64,000 bases of DNA from the NCBI GenBank assembly GCA_024235915.1, contig JACKLO010000016.1, positions 1-64,000 on the forward strand, in the 5' to 3' direction. The stretch's first letter is position 1. Each line of letters starts with the position of its first letter. This document shows, in pieces, positions 20,100-28,956 of the stretch. This DNA comes from Burkholderiaceae bacterium. GTDB taxonomy: Bacteria; Pseudomonadota; Gammaproteobacteria; Burkholderiales; Burkholderiaceae_C. The notes under the pieces were generated by a model, which had not been told where the DNA came from, made no database searches, and saw only the letters and a program-made list of their open reading frames with translations. A program made the position numbers and the translations under genes.

Positions 20100-20955
20100 C
20101 GTGGCGGCCGGCGAAATCGCGCGCAAACTGGTAGGCCACGCGGCCCGACCTCGAGCCTCGCTCCAGCGCCCACACCAAGGACTCCTGCCGCGCGCCGGCG
20201 ATCGCCGCCTCGTCGAGCCCGAAGTGCCGCAGCCACTGCGCCACGATGGCCAGGTACTCGGCCTGCGTGAAGGGGTAGAAGCTGATCCAGAGGCCGAAGC
20301 GCTCGGACAGCGAGATCTTCTCCTCCACCACCTCGCCCGGGTGCACCTCGCCGTCCTCGGTGTGGGTGTAGCTGAGGTTCTCCTTCATGTACTCCGGCAG
20401 CAGGTGGCGGCGGTTGCTGGTGGCGTAGATCAGCACGTTGTCGCCGGCAGCCGACACACTGCCGTCCAGCATGGACTTCAGTGCCTTGTAGCCGGCCTCG
20501 CCCTCGTCGAAGCTGAGGTCGTCGCAGAAGACGATGAAGCGCTCCGGGCGCGCCGCCACCCGGTCGACCAGGTCGGGCAGGTCCACCAAGTCGGCCTTGT
20601 CGACCTCGATCAGGCGCAGGCCCTGCGGCGAGAACTCGTTGAGGCAGGCCTTGATCAGGCTGCTCTTGCCCGTGCCACGCGCGCCGGTCAGCAGCACGTT
20701 GTTGGCCGGTCGACCAGCCACGAACTGCGCCGTGTTGCGCAGCAGGCGCTCCTTCTGCGGATCCACCTCCTGCAGGTCGGCCAGGCGGATGGCGGCCACC
20801 TGGCGCACCGGTTCCAGCACGCCGCTGCCGGCACGCTTGCGGTAGCGGAAGGCGACCGAGGCCGCCCAGTCGGGCTCGGCCAGGGGGTGCGGAAGGATGG
20901 CCTCGAGGCGCGCCAGCAGCGCCTCCGCACGCGTGATCAAAGTGTCGACGGACAT
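20092..20955 (-). CDS. DUF815 family AAA-type ATPase
   Basis: The 287-residue protein has an N-terminal helical region, Walker A LLTGARGTGKSS near residue 90, Walker B FIVFCDDLSFDEGE near 140 and sensor 1 LIYATSNRRHLLP near 175. Later come the ERFGLWISFYPF and RSGRVAYQFARDF segments of the DUF815 group, which is related to ClpX/DnaA-like AAA domains. Its cellular role is not established. It overlaps the Nudix gene. Confidence 0.92.
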   Translation of the reverse strand: MSVDTLITRAEALLARLEAILPHPLAEPDWAASVAFRYRKRAGSGVLEPVRQVAAIRLADLQEVDPQKERLLRNTAQFVAGRPANNVLLTGARGTGKSSLIKACLNEFSPQGLRLIEVDKADLVDLPDLVDRVAARPERFIVFCDDLSFDEGEAGYKALKSMLDGSVSAAGDNVLIYATSNRRHLLPEYMKENLSYTHTEDGEVHPGEVVEEKISLSERFGLWISFYPFTQAEYLAIVAQWLRHFGLDEAAIAGARQESLVWALERGSRSGRVAYQFARDFAGRHDV

Positions 20956-21046
20956 GCCGTCAGTCTAGGGCACGAGCCGTTCAACGCTGATTCAACGGCG
21001 GTCAGGGAAGCTGTGACCCGTCCAGACCGAGTCCCGGAGTCACACG

Positions 21047-22030
21047 ATGTCGAACACCCTGCGCCTGCGCACCCTCCCCCGCTGGTTGACCCACCTGCCG
21101 CTGGCCTTGCCGCTGCTCGGCGCGGCCACTGCACAGGCGGGGCCAAGCCAGTCCACCACGCCGGTGCCAGGCGGCTTCGTGTCAGCCTGTGCCAGCCCCA
21201 TCAGTTCCGGCACCTCCTGGACACCCGGACTGGACCTGACGGCGCACTTCAACACGTGGCCGGGCCGCGCCACCTGCGACAGCAGCACCTTTGCCGACCT
21301 GGCCAGTGCATCGGTGTCGGCCAGCCAGACCAGTGGCAGCACGGCCAATCAGGCCGCTGCCGACGCCGGCCTCGGGTATGTTCACCTGTCGGCCAACAAC
21401 CAGGGGCGCTACTCGGACCAGTTCCCCATCGGAATTGCCGGGGGCGGTTGGCGCGACACGGTGACCGTGCAACTCGACGGTCATGAGGGCCAGTCGGCCG
21501 TCTGGACCTTCGCCATCGCCGTTGACGGCCACCTGCTGGCCGCGGACGGAGGTGCGGCCAAGGCCATGCTGAACGCCTACAAGAACGGCCAGGAACTGAA
21601 CAAGAACGTCGCGGGCCACGACCGCGGGAACTCCGACCTCTTCACCACCGACCGCCAGCGAGTCGCCTGGGCGGTTTCGCGCGACGGCGATCGCGCCATC
21701 GACGACCGCATCATCTTCGCGGTGCCGGTGACCATTGGCCAGGCCTTCGACTTCGGCGTCTACGCCACGCTCGCCGCCAGCACGGCCGCCTTCAGCGGAA
21801 GCGGCCAGCTCACCACGGCCTCGGGTGACTTCATGCACAGCTTCCGCTACGCCGGCAGCTGGGGTCTGAGCGTCGGCGGCGAGCAGGTCACCGGCTACGG
21901 CCTCGACGCCGCCAGTGGTGTCAACTGGCTGCTGGCCAGCCCGGTGCCGGAACCGTCAACGGCGATGCTGCTGGCGCTGGGCGGCGCCGGCCTGTGGTTC
22001 GGCAGCCGCCGCCGCTTCGTGGGTGGCTGA
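21047..22030 (+). CDS. PEP-CTERM domain protein of unknown function
   Basis: A 327-residue exported protein with a signal peptide (hydrophobic residues 14-31 ending TAQA). Its beta-rich, Ser/Thr/Gly-rich body has no recognised domain, and the tail reads SPVPEPSTAMLLALGGAGLWFGSRRR, a PEP-CTERM motif with TM helix and basic end. Such proteins are sorted by an exosortase and often accompany exopolysaccharide or biofilm production. It stands alone, convergent with the large regulator. Confidence 0.88.
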   Translation: MSNTLRLRTLPRWLTHLPLALPLLGAATAQAGPSQSTTPVPGGFVSACASPISSGTSWTPGLDLTAHFNTWPGRATCDSSTFADLASASVSASQTSGSTANQAAADAGLGYVHLSANNQGRYSDQFPIGIAGGGWRDTVTVQLDGHEGQSAVWTFAIAVDGHLLAADGGAAKAMLNAYKNGQELNKNVAGHDRGNSDLFTTDRQRVAWAVSRDGDRAIDDRIIFAVPVTIGQAFDFGVYATLAASTAAFSGSGQLTTASGDFMHSFRYAGSWGLSVGGEQVTGYGLDAASGVNWLLASPVPEPSTAMLLALGGAGLWFGSRRRFVGG

Positions 22031-22065
22031 GGCGGGACTGCCAGCCGTCCCTGCGGCATGACGTT

Positions 22066-25000
22066 TCAGCCCGCCCGATCTGCCGCGCGCGGCTGGGCGA
22101 CCATGGCATCGCGCAGCGCCTGCCGGTCCAAGGCCGGCGCGCGTTGGCCAGCCAGCAGGTTGCGGGTCGCCGTCTCCAGCGCGGGCGGTGCGCTGGCACC
22201 CGACGCGTGAATGCAGCGCCACCACTCGGCCAGCCAGCGGGCCAGCGTGTCGCCGCTGCCATCGACGTCCACGGGAACCGCCTGCACCGCCGCCAACGCC
22301 TCGGCCGACCGGCCCAGCGCCCTGAGTGCGCCGGCCCGCACCGCGATGCGCAGCAACCGCGCCTCGTCCAGATCCGCGTGCGCCGCGGCCTCCAGCAGCG
22401 CCAGCGCCTCGGCGGGCCTGCCGCCACACAGCAGCCACCAGGCCCGCTTGTTGTCCACCATGCTGCGGATGGGCCCGGCGGGCGGCAGCCCGGGGTCGGC
22501 CTCCGCCCGATCCAGCAGCGCGCCCGCTTCGCCCAGATCGCCACCGAGCAGCGGCAGGTCCACCACCAGCTGCAGGGTGCTCAGCCGTGCATAGGCGTCG
22601 GCCGTTGCCTCGGCCAGGGCGAGCAGCCGGGGCTGCTGTGCGCGGCAGGCATCCAGCGCACCATCCAGCCAGCAGGCGAACCAGCGCACCTGCCCGACGA
22701 AGAGCTCGCCGCGCAACGCGTCGACGGCCGGCGGCAGGCGGTCGATCTGGTCGAGCATCGCCAGGCAGGCCGTGATCTCGCCGGTGTCGCTGTGCAGCTT
22801 GGCCAGGTTCAGCAAGGCCATGCGCCGGGTGTTGGGATTGCCGCCGCGCTGTGCGGTGTCGGCTGCGGCCAGCAGCGTGGCACGGGCCTGCTCACGTTCG
22901 CCGCGCCAGATCTGCACCACACCGAGCATCGACAGCAACGCCGACGCCACCACGGGCGCGTCGACGGCGCGCAGCAGGGCCAGGCCGCGCTCGCAGGCCT
23001 GGCGCCCGGTGTCGAAGTCCCCCGACTGCGCCGCCGCCCGGGCGACGCCGTGCAGCGCCTCGGCAATGGCTGGCAATGCGCCCGGCTCGTCCGGCCATTG
23101 CGCGGCGGCCTGACTGCACAGGGTGACGGCGCGTTCCAGCTGGCCGCGGCGCTGGGCGATCTCCGCGGCGGTGACCGCCAGCGCCGGATGCAGGCCTTCG
23201 CCCGCTTCGGGTTGCACTTGTGCCAGCAGCGCCTCGGCATCGTCCAGCCGTCCCGACCGCGCCCACAACTGGGCCTGCGTGGCCCGCACGCGACGCCGCA
23301 GCGACGGCGTCGCATCCGCAGCCAACGCGGCTTGCCGCAGGGCCTCGTCCGCGCCCGCCACGTCGTCCAGGCGTGCCAGCACGTCGGCGCATTGCAGCCA
23401 CCAGGGCACCATCGCAACGTCGGCCTGCGCGGAGGCCAGTGCGGCCTGCCAATGCACTTTCGCCTGTGACAGGGCGTGCACCCGCTGCGCAGACTCGGCC
23501 GCCTTCACATGCCATTCACGCGCCGCCAGCGCGTCGCCGGCAGCGTCCCAGTGAGCGGCCACCTTGGCCGGCGGAGCGCCTTCGGCGGCGGTGCGTGCGG
23601 CCCATGCCGCGTGGCAGGCTTCGCGGCGAGAGGCCGGCATCGCGTCGCGAAGGGATTCGCGCACGAGGTCGTGCGTGAAACGCAGGCCGTCACCCTCGTC
23701 CACCAGCAGCGCCGCCGCCGTGGCGTGGGCCAGTGCGGCCTCGACACCGGCCATCGGTTCGCCGGTGACATCGGCCAGGGCGCGGGCGCGCAGCGGCGGC
23801 ACTGCCAGGCTGGCCGCCTGCAGCACGCTGGCGGCCAAGGGGCCCAGCGCATGCACCCGCGCTCGCACCGCGTCATGCACGCTGGGCGGCAGGCGCAGCA
23901 CGGCAGGCGCCCCGTCTTCACCTGCCGCCGTCAGCTGCCCACTGGTCTGCAGCCAGCGCAGCGTTTCCAGCACGAACAACGGGTGCCCACCGGTGGTGGC
24001 ATGCAGTTGCCCGGCCAACGCCGGCGACGACGACCCCAGCATGGTCGTGACCAGCTCCGACACCTCCTCCGGATGCCAGTCGTCGAGCGCCAAGCGCACG
24101 GCCTGGCCACTGTCGCAGACCGCCCGCACATGTGCCAGCACCGCGGGCTGCAGGGTGCCGATGCGGTAGGCCACGAGGCGCAGCGGCAGCGGGCCTTGCG
24201 ACGCGTGAGCGGCCCCCGGCCCGTCGAGCTGGATCCACCAGCGCGCGGTTTCCGCGTCCACCCACTGCCAGTCGTCGAACACCAGCACGTTGAAGTTGTC
24301 GGCCGCCAGACGCCGCAGTGCCTCGGCCCCGGCCGCTGCGAGTCTCGCGGGCCAATCGTCGCCCGCCTGGCCCGGCAGCGCCCCGCCGGGTGCCCACTCG
24401 GGCATCACCACCGCCAAGGTCTCCAGCACCCAGGTGGGCAACGCCACGTCAGGTGCCGCCTCGCGCAACGCCCTCAGGCCGCGCATGGCGGCGGCAAACG
24501 GCGCATCGACATCTTCAGGCCGCGCCGCCACATGCAGCACGGCGCCGTGTCGCGCGCCGGCCTCCAGCGCCAACCGGGTCTTGCCGACGCCCGGCGGCCC
24601 GGTCAGGACGACGCTGCGCCCAGCGGCCCACGCCGTCTCGATGGCCTGCAGCCAGGCCCTGCGGACCACGAAAGGCGGTGTTGTCAGCGCAACGGTGCCG
24701 CTGCGGCGGTTTGAAGGCGCCTCGGTCGAAGCTGGCGATCGACGTGTGGGCGTGGGCGACACCGCACGTGGCGGTGACGCGTTGACGGCGAGCCAGTCGT
24801 CGAAATCCTCGCCGGCCACGCCGACCAGGGGTTCGGCCCAGCGAACCGCGCCGGGCGAACGCTCCACGGCAACCGCGCCGGTGGCCAGGCCCAGCCGCTG
24901 CCCGTCCAGGACCTCCAGCGGCAGGCCCACCTGGCGCCAGCGGTAGACCTCGCGGCGCAGGTTCCGGCGCGCAGCATCCGGCGCCACGTCGGGCCACAAC

Positions 25001-25182
25001 AAGCGCGCCAACTGTGACCGCGCCGTGGCGCCGTCGATCAGGAGCACCACCAGCAAGGCCAGCGCCTTGCGGGTGGCCACGGGGTGCAACACCGCCTGGT
25101 CATAGACCCGCACGATGTCCGCGAAGACCACACGCCAGCGGCCAGCGGCCGGCGCAGCGGGTGGGCTGGTGAGCTGGATCAT
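22066..25182 (-). CDS. SARP-like/AAA/TPR transcriptional regulator
   Basis: The start ATG 25182 (MIQLTSPP) overlaps the preceding phosphoesterase stop as ATGA and gives 1038 residues. Residues 15-105 resemble a SARP/OmpR-type winged helix (VATRKALALLVVLL, LARLLWPDVAPDAARRNLRREVYRWRQ). Residues ~165-420 form an STAND-like ATPase with Walker A GPPGVGKT (195-202) and Walker B VLVFDDWQWVD. The rest is helical TPR-like repeats rich in Ala, Leu and Arg. Such proteins are large signal-integrating activators; ligand and targets are unknown. No BTAD domain is evident, unlike classic Streptomyces SARPs. Confidence 0.82.
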   Translation of the reverse strand: MIQLTSPPAAPAAGRWRVVFADIVRVYDQAVLHPVATRKALALLVVLLIDGATARSQLARLLWPDVAPDAARRNLRREVYRWRQVGLPLEVLDGQRLGLATGAVAVERSPGAVRWAEPLVGVAGEDFDDWLAVNASPPRAVSPTPTRRSPASTEAPSNRRSGTVALTTPPFVVRRAWLQAIETAWAAGRSVVLTGPPGVGKTRLALEAGARHGAVLHVAARPEDVDAPFAAAMRGLRALREAAPDVALPTWVLETLAVVMPEWAPGGALPGQAGDDWPARLAAAGAEALRRLAADNFNVLVFDDWQWVDAETARWWIQLDGPGAAHASQGPLPLRLVAYRIGTLQPAVLAHVRAVCDSGQAVRLALDDWHPEEVSELVTTMLGSSSPALAGQLHATTGGHPLFVLETLRWLQTSGQLTAAGEDGAPAVLRLPPSVHDAVRARVHALGPLAASVLQAASLAVPPLRARALADVTGEPMAGVEAALAHATAAALLVDEGDGLRFTHDLVRESLRDAMPASRREACHAAWAARTAAEGAPPAKVAAHWDAAGDALAAREWHVKAAESAQRVHALSQAKVHWQAALASAQADVAMVPWWLQCADVLARLDDVAGADEALRQAALAADATPSLRRRVRATQAQLWARSGRLDDAEALLAQVQPEAGEGLHPALAVTAAEIAQRRGQLERAVTLCSQAAAQWPDEPGALPAIAEALHGVARAAAQSGDFDTGRQACERGLALLRAVDAPVVASALLSMLGVVQIWRGEREQARATLLAAADTAQRGGNPNTRRMALLNLAKLHSDTGEITACLAMLDQIDRLPPAVDALRGELFVGQVRWFACWLDGALDACRAQQPRLLALAEATADAYARLSTLQLVVDLPLLGGDLGEAGALLDRAEADPGLPPAGPIRSMVDNKRAWWLLCGGRPAEALALLEAAAHADLDEARLLRIAVRAGALRALGRSAEALAAVQAVPVDVDGSGDTLARWLAEWWRCIHASGASAPPALETATRNLLAGQRAPALDRQALRDAMVAQPRAADRAG

Positions 25183-25853
25183 GAGCGCCCGCCACGCGGC
25201 GGTGGCAACGGCACCACCGCGGCATCGTGCACCGCATAGACGCGGTCCGCCGGCGAACGGGGCAACACCTTCGCGCCGGTGAAACTGCCAAAGGCCGGCA
25301 GCACGCCCACGGCAGGCCCGAAGTGGAAACAGGCCAGGCGCAGGTGGTCGTGGGCACGACCGCCCAGCGACGCGGCCGGGTGCAGGTGGCCGGCCAGCAC
25401 GTAGGCACCCGGCACCGGTGTGGGGTGGTGAGCCAGCACCAGACCGGCAGCGTTGGCCACGGGCCAGGGCTCCTCCACGCAATCGATGCGCCATTCACAC
25501 GGTGGGTCGCCCGCATGCCGATCGTGGTTGCCGCGCACCAGGTGCAGGGTCAGACCGGCATGCCGGTCGCGCCAGCGCGCCACGGCGGCCCAGGTGGCCG
25601 GCGCTCTGGACCGCGCCGAATGGATCAGGTCGCCCAGGAACACGATGCTGCGCGCACCGGTGGATGCCAAGGCCTCGTCCAACCGTGCCAGCGATGCGCT
25701 CGTCGTGCCCTGGGGCACCGGCACACCGAGGCGGCGAAAGCTCTGCGCCTTGCCCAGGTGCAGGTCGGCCACGAGCAACAGGCCGGCGTCAACCAGGTAG
25801 GCGGCCCGTTGCGGCAGGAGCCGCATGGCGTGGCCAGCAACCGTGATGTCCAA
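25179..25853 (-). CDS. PdeM-like metallophosphoesterase
   Basis: The calcineurin-like motifs are intact: ADLHLGKA, FLGDLIHS, RGNHDRH, VLAHHP and AGHLHP. The N-terminal pattern TVAGHAMRLLPQRAAYLVDAGLLLVADLHLGK matches the ligase-associated phosphoesterase (PdeM) group, usually found beside LigD or an Lhr-type helicase; neither is seen here. To keep this N-terminal region the start is placed at TTG 25853 (224 residues); ATG 25826 would cut it off. Its last codons overlap the regulator start, so the two are co-translated. Confidence 0.82.
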   Translation of the reverse strand: MDITVAGHAMRLLPQRAAYLVDAGLLLVADLHLGKAQSFRRLGVPVPQGTTSASLARLDEALASTGARSIVFLGDLIHSARSRAPATWAAVARWRDRHAGLTLHLVRGNHDRHAGDPPCEWRIDCVEEPWPVANAAGLVLAHHPTPVPGAYVLAGHLHPAASLGGRAHDHLRLACFHFGPAVGVLPAFGSFTGAKVLPRSPADRVYAVHDAAVVPLPPPRGGRS

Positions 25854-25879
25854 GGCGGCGACCTGCCCGCGGGACTGGC

Positions 25880-26572
25880 TCAGGTCAGCCGGGCCAGCGC
25901 AGGTTCGAGGTTGTCGGTGGGCAGGCGCTTGAAGCCGGAACGTGCATAGCGGTGCAGCCGGCCGACCGCCATGGCCGTGAGCGCCGACGCGAGCACGTTG
26001 GCATCGACCGTCGGCGTCGCCGAGCCCCGCGACTCGGCCGCCACGCGCAGGCACTGGCGCAACTGCGACTCCACACGGTCAAAGAACTGGTTCATGCGCA
26101 CCGACAGGCGCTCGTGCTCGAACACCAGGGCATCGCCCACCATCACGCGTGTCATGCCCGGGTTCTTCTCGCCGAACTGCAACAGCACGGCGATGATCTT
26201 GCGCGCCTGCGCCCCACCATCGGGTTCGCGCTCGGCGATCTGGTTGACCAGCGAGAACACGCTGCTCTCGATGAACTCGATCAAGCCCTCGAACATCTGC
26301 GCCTTGCTGGCGAAATGGCGGTACAAGGCCGCCTCGCTGACCGACAGCTTCGCGGCCAGCGCCGCCGTGGTGATGCGGTCGGCGCCGGGCTGCTCGAGCA
26401 TCGCCGCCAGGGTCTGCAGGATCTGGATGCGGCGCTCGCCGGGCTTGGGCCGTTTGCGGGCCGGGGCTTCAGGAGCGGCCTCGGTGGTGAGAGCAGGGAG
26501 CGGGGCCTCGGTGCCCGCGTCGACGGCAGGTTCGCTCAGGGGATCGGACATGTTGAACGTGCCGGCACTCAC
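25880..26572 (-). CDS. slmA: TetR-family nucleoid occlusion factor SlmA-like
   Basis: A TetR-type protein of up to 230 residues. After a proline-rich N-terminal extension the DNA-binding part reads RIQILQTLAAMLEQPGADRITTAALAAKLSVSEAALYRHFASKAQMFEGLIEF, the SlmA/Ttk pattern. SlmA binds chromosomal sites and blocks FtsZ ring assembly over the nucleoid. The start could be GTG 26572 or ATG 26551. The location two genes from argB is the usual one in Betaproteobacteria. Confidence 0.87.
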   Translation of the reverse strand: MSAGTFNMSDPLSEPAVDAGTEAPLPALTTEAAPEAPARKRPKPGERRIQILQTLAAMLEQPGADRITTAALAAKLSVSEAALYRHFASKAQMFEGLIEFIESSVFSLVNQIAEREPDGGAQARKIIAVLLQFGEKNPGMTRVMVGDALVFEHERLSVRMNQFFDRVESQLRQCLRVAAESRGSATPTVDANVLASALTAMAVGRLHRYARSGFKRLPTDNLEPALARLT

Positions 26573-26652
26573 TTACAGATCGAAAAAACATTCTGGCACA
26601 GGGATCGCCGACCCCCGCGCAGGTAAACACCGAGGCCCCCGGGCCGCGGGTG

Positions 26653-27417
26653 TCAGCTTCGCGTCAACTGCAGCAGGCGGTTGATGCGCCGGTCCACGTA
26701 GGCCGGCCGGCGCGCCACGCGCGTGGCCGCCGCCACGCCCCAACCGGCGCGGCGGGTCCAGCGCTGCATCCACACGGTCTGCATGCCGAGCGAACGCGCC
26801 GCCTTCTGATGCTCCAGCGTGTCCTCCACCAGCACGGTCCGCGAGGCCGGCGCGTGCAGGCGAGCCAGCAGGCGGCGGAACATGCGCCGGTCCGGCTTCG
26901 GCCGCCAGTGGCCGAACATGCGCATGTCCTCGATGCACAGCACGCCATCGAACAGGTGGCCGATGCCGAGTGCGCCGATCACGCGCGCCGTGTAGTCGCG
27001 TGGCGCGTTGGTCAGGATGTAGCGTCGCCCCGGCAGCCGCGCCAGCGCGGCAAAGTCCTGCGCGTGCCCGTAGACACGTTCTTCCAGTCCCGGCAGGCGG
27101 TGCGTCTGCGCCAGGAAGTGTGCACCGGCCACTCCATGGTGACGCACCAGGCCCAGCAGCGTGGCGCCGTAGCGCAGCCAGTAGTCGCGCCGCAGCGCGT
27201 CGGCGCCGGCTTCGTCCACACCCAGGTGCTCGACGATGTAGTCGGTCATGCCGCGGTTGACGTCGCGGAAGGCCGACGCCGAGGCGTCGTGCAGCGTGTT
27301 GTCCAGGTCGAACAACCAGGTCCTGCGGCCCCCAGGCTTGCCGCCCATGGGGGGCTGCGCCCGCGTTGGGGCGGCCCGGCGGCAGGCGCGGGCCCGATCC
27401 TGGACCGACGGCAACAT
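26653..27417 (-). CDS. HAD-superfamily pyrimidine 5'-nucleotidase-like hydrolase
   Basis: HAD motif I is WLFDLDNTLHDAS, motif II LTNAPR, and motif III/IV KPDRRMFRRLL with TVLVEDTLEHQKAA. The family dephosphorylates pyrimidine nucleotides or related phosphates. ATG 27417 shares bases with the argB stop (TGATG), suggesting reinitiation; an internal ATG at 27348 would remove a low-complexity N-terminal stretch and is also possible. argB-HAD-slmA is a conserved betaproteobacterial order. Confidence 0.88.
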   Translation of the reverse strand: MLPSVQDRARACRRAAPTRAQPPMGGKPGGRRTWLFDLDNTLHDASASAFRDVNRGMTDYIVEHLGVDEAGADALRRDYWLRYGATLLGLVRHHGVAGAHFLAQTHRLPGLEERVYGHAQDFAALARLPGRRYILTNAPRDYTARVIGALGIGHLFDGVLCIEDMRMFGHWRPKPDRRMFRRLLARLHAPASRTVLVEDTLEHQKAARSLGMQTVWMQRWTRRAGWGVAAATRVARRPAYVDRRINRLLQLTRS

Positions 27418-28322
27418 CAATGCGACTTGATCATCGTGCCGTAGGCGCGGTCGCTCAGCACTTCCAGCAGCATCGCGTGCGGCACCCGCCCGTCGACGAT
27501 GTGCACCGCATGCACGCCACTCTTGGCGGCATCGATGGCACCGGCGATCTTGGGCAGCATGCCGCCGCTGATGGTGCCGTCGGCGATCAGGTCGTCGATG
27601 TCACGCGAGGTCAGTTCGGTCAGCAGTTCACCCTGCTTGTCGAGCACGCCGCGGATGTTGGTCAGCAGCAGCAGCTTCTCGGCCTTGAGCACGGTGGCGA
27701 GCTTGCTGGCCACCATGTCGGCATTGATGTTGTAGCTCTCGTTGTGCTCGCCGAAGCCGATGGGGCTGATGACGGGGATGAACTGGTCGTCCTGCAGCGC
27801 CTGCACCACGCTGGGGTCGATGCCGACGATCTCGCCGACCTGGCCGACGTCGTGCTCCTTGCTGGGGTCGTCCTTGTCCGCCATCTTGAGCTTGCGCGCG
27901 CGGATCAAGCCACCGTCTCGCCCGGTCAGGCCCACAGCCTTGCCGCCGGCGGCGTTGATCAGGCCCACGATGTCCTGCTGCACCTGGCCGGCCAGCACCC
28001 ACTCGACGACCTCCATCGTCTCCTCGTCGGTCACGCGCATGCCCTGCACGAAGGTGCCCTTCTTGCCCACGCGCGCCAACGCTTCGTCGATCTGCGGGCC
28101 GCCGCCGTGCACCACGATGGGGTTCATGCCCACCAGCTTGAGCAGCACCACGTCCTCGGCGAAGTCCTGCTGCAGCGCCGGGTCGGTCATGGCGTTGCCG
28201 CCGTACTTGATGACCAGGGTCTTGCCGTGGAACTGGCGGATGTAGGGCAGCGCCTGGGCCAGGATCTCGGCCTGCTCGCGCGGCGTGATGTGGTCCAGCG
28301 GCTGCTCGTGCGGGGTCGTCAT
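27417..28322 (-). CDS. argB: Acetylglutamate kinase
   Basis: ArgB phosphorylates N-acetylglutamate in arginine synthesis. The start ATG 28322 gives 301 residues. The amino-acid kinase motifs are TLVIKYGGNAM, IVVHGGGPQID, VGLTGRDGGLI, YNINADMVASKLA and LLTNIRGVLD, with GGMLPKI and AKSGVHAVHIVDGRVPHA at the end. The N-terminal extension of the kind that allows hexamer formation and arginine feedback is present (about 25 residues before TLVIKYGG). Confidence 0.97.
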   Translation of the reverse strand: MTTPHEQPLDHITPREQAEILAQALPYIRQFHGKTLVIKYGGNAMTDPALQQDFAEDVVLLKLVGMNPIVVHGGGPQIDEALARVGKKGTFVQGMRVTDEETMEVVEWVLAGQVQQDIVGLINAAGGKAVGLTGRDGGLIRARKLKMADKDDPSKEHDVGQVGEIVGIDPSVVQALQDDQFIPVISPIGFGEHNESYNINADMVASKLATVLKAEKLLLLTNIRGVLDKQGELLTELTSRDIDDLIADGTISGGMLPKIAGAIDAAKSGVHAVHIVDGRVPHAMLLEVLSDRAYGTMIKSH

Positions 28323-28441
28323 GGGCGGGCCTCGGCGGTGGGAATGCCACTCATTGTAGAAACTCGGCTGCTGCGCCGCAGCAGACCTTGTCCACCGCTG
28401 CTCGCGGCGACGCGTTGAAGCTCGCAAAGGAGACTGGAACC

Positions 28442-28720
28442 ATGAAACGCCTCGCCCTCATCACCTCCCTGGCCCTGGCCGCGGGCTTCGCGTCGGCGCA
28501 GAGCGTCGACGCGGAAGTGCGCAAGGTCGACACCGCGCAGGGCAAGCTCACGCTCAAGCATGGCGAGATCAAGAACCTCGACATGCCGCCCATGACCATG
28601 GTCTTCCGGGTGGCCAACAAGACCATGCTCGACGGCCTGAAGGCCGGCGACAAGGTCAAGGTGGACGTCGACAAGATCGACGGCCAGTACACGGTGGTTC
28701 GACTGGCGAGACCGTCCTGA
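28442..28720 (+). CDS. CusF-like periplasmic copper-binding protein
   Basis: The 92-residue protein has a signal peptide (MKRLALITSLALAAGFASAQ) and a small OB-fold domain with HGEIKNLDMPPMTMVFRV and LKAGDKVKVDVDK. In E. coli CusF the Cu(I)/Ag(I) ligands are His36, Trp44, Met47 and Met49. Here His, Met and Met are kept, but the tryptophan position is methionine. No CusCBA genes are adjacent; it stands alone, divergent from argB. ATG 28442 follows a GGAG-like site. Confidence 0.87.
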   Translation: MKRLALITSLALAAGFASAQSVDAEVRKVDTAQGKLTLKHGEIKNLDMPPMTMVFRVANKTMLDGLKAGDKVKVDVDKIDGQYTVVRLARPS

Positions 28721-28773
28721 CGGCAGAAACATCCGCGGATTCGTAAGCACCTGTGCTCGCACAACAGGCGCCC

Positions 28774-28799
28774 CCGGTCGTGATCGTCTACACGACCGG
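28774..28799. terminator. Hairpin downstream of the CusF-like gene
   Basis: A perfect 9-bp inverted repeat (CCGGTCGTG / CACGACCGG) with an 8-base loop lies 54 bp past the stop codon. No T tract follows, so it could be a factor-assisted terminator or an operator for the downstream protease gene. Confidence 0.45.
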
Positions 28800-28956
28800 C
28801 GTGTGGCGTTTGACCACTTGTTCACTGGGGCTCGTGCGCAAGGTCCGGCGAACGGCGAAGTGGAGGACACGCTTGCTTGCTCTGGTCGTGATGGGGCACC
28901 TTAGATTGGGTGGAACGCCGCACTGACGCGAGCCGACCAACCTCTGACCGCTCCCC

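Noticed and set aside
27330..27416. GC-rich palindromic stretch (GGCGGC/CCATGG-type) at the 5' end of the HAD gene, possibly an intergenic repeat element
   Set aside because: Only one copy was noticed in the window and it overlaps the coupled start of the HAD gene, so a repeat family cannot be supported.
28801..28920. Possible promoter TTGCTC-N18-TTAGAT upstream of the metzincin gene
   Set aside because: Both hexamers deviate from consensus and the spacing is at the edge; not strong enough to list as a feature.
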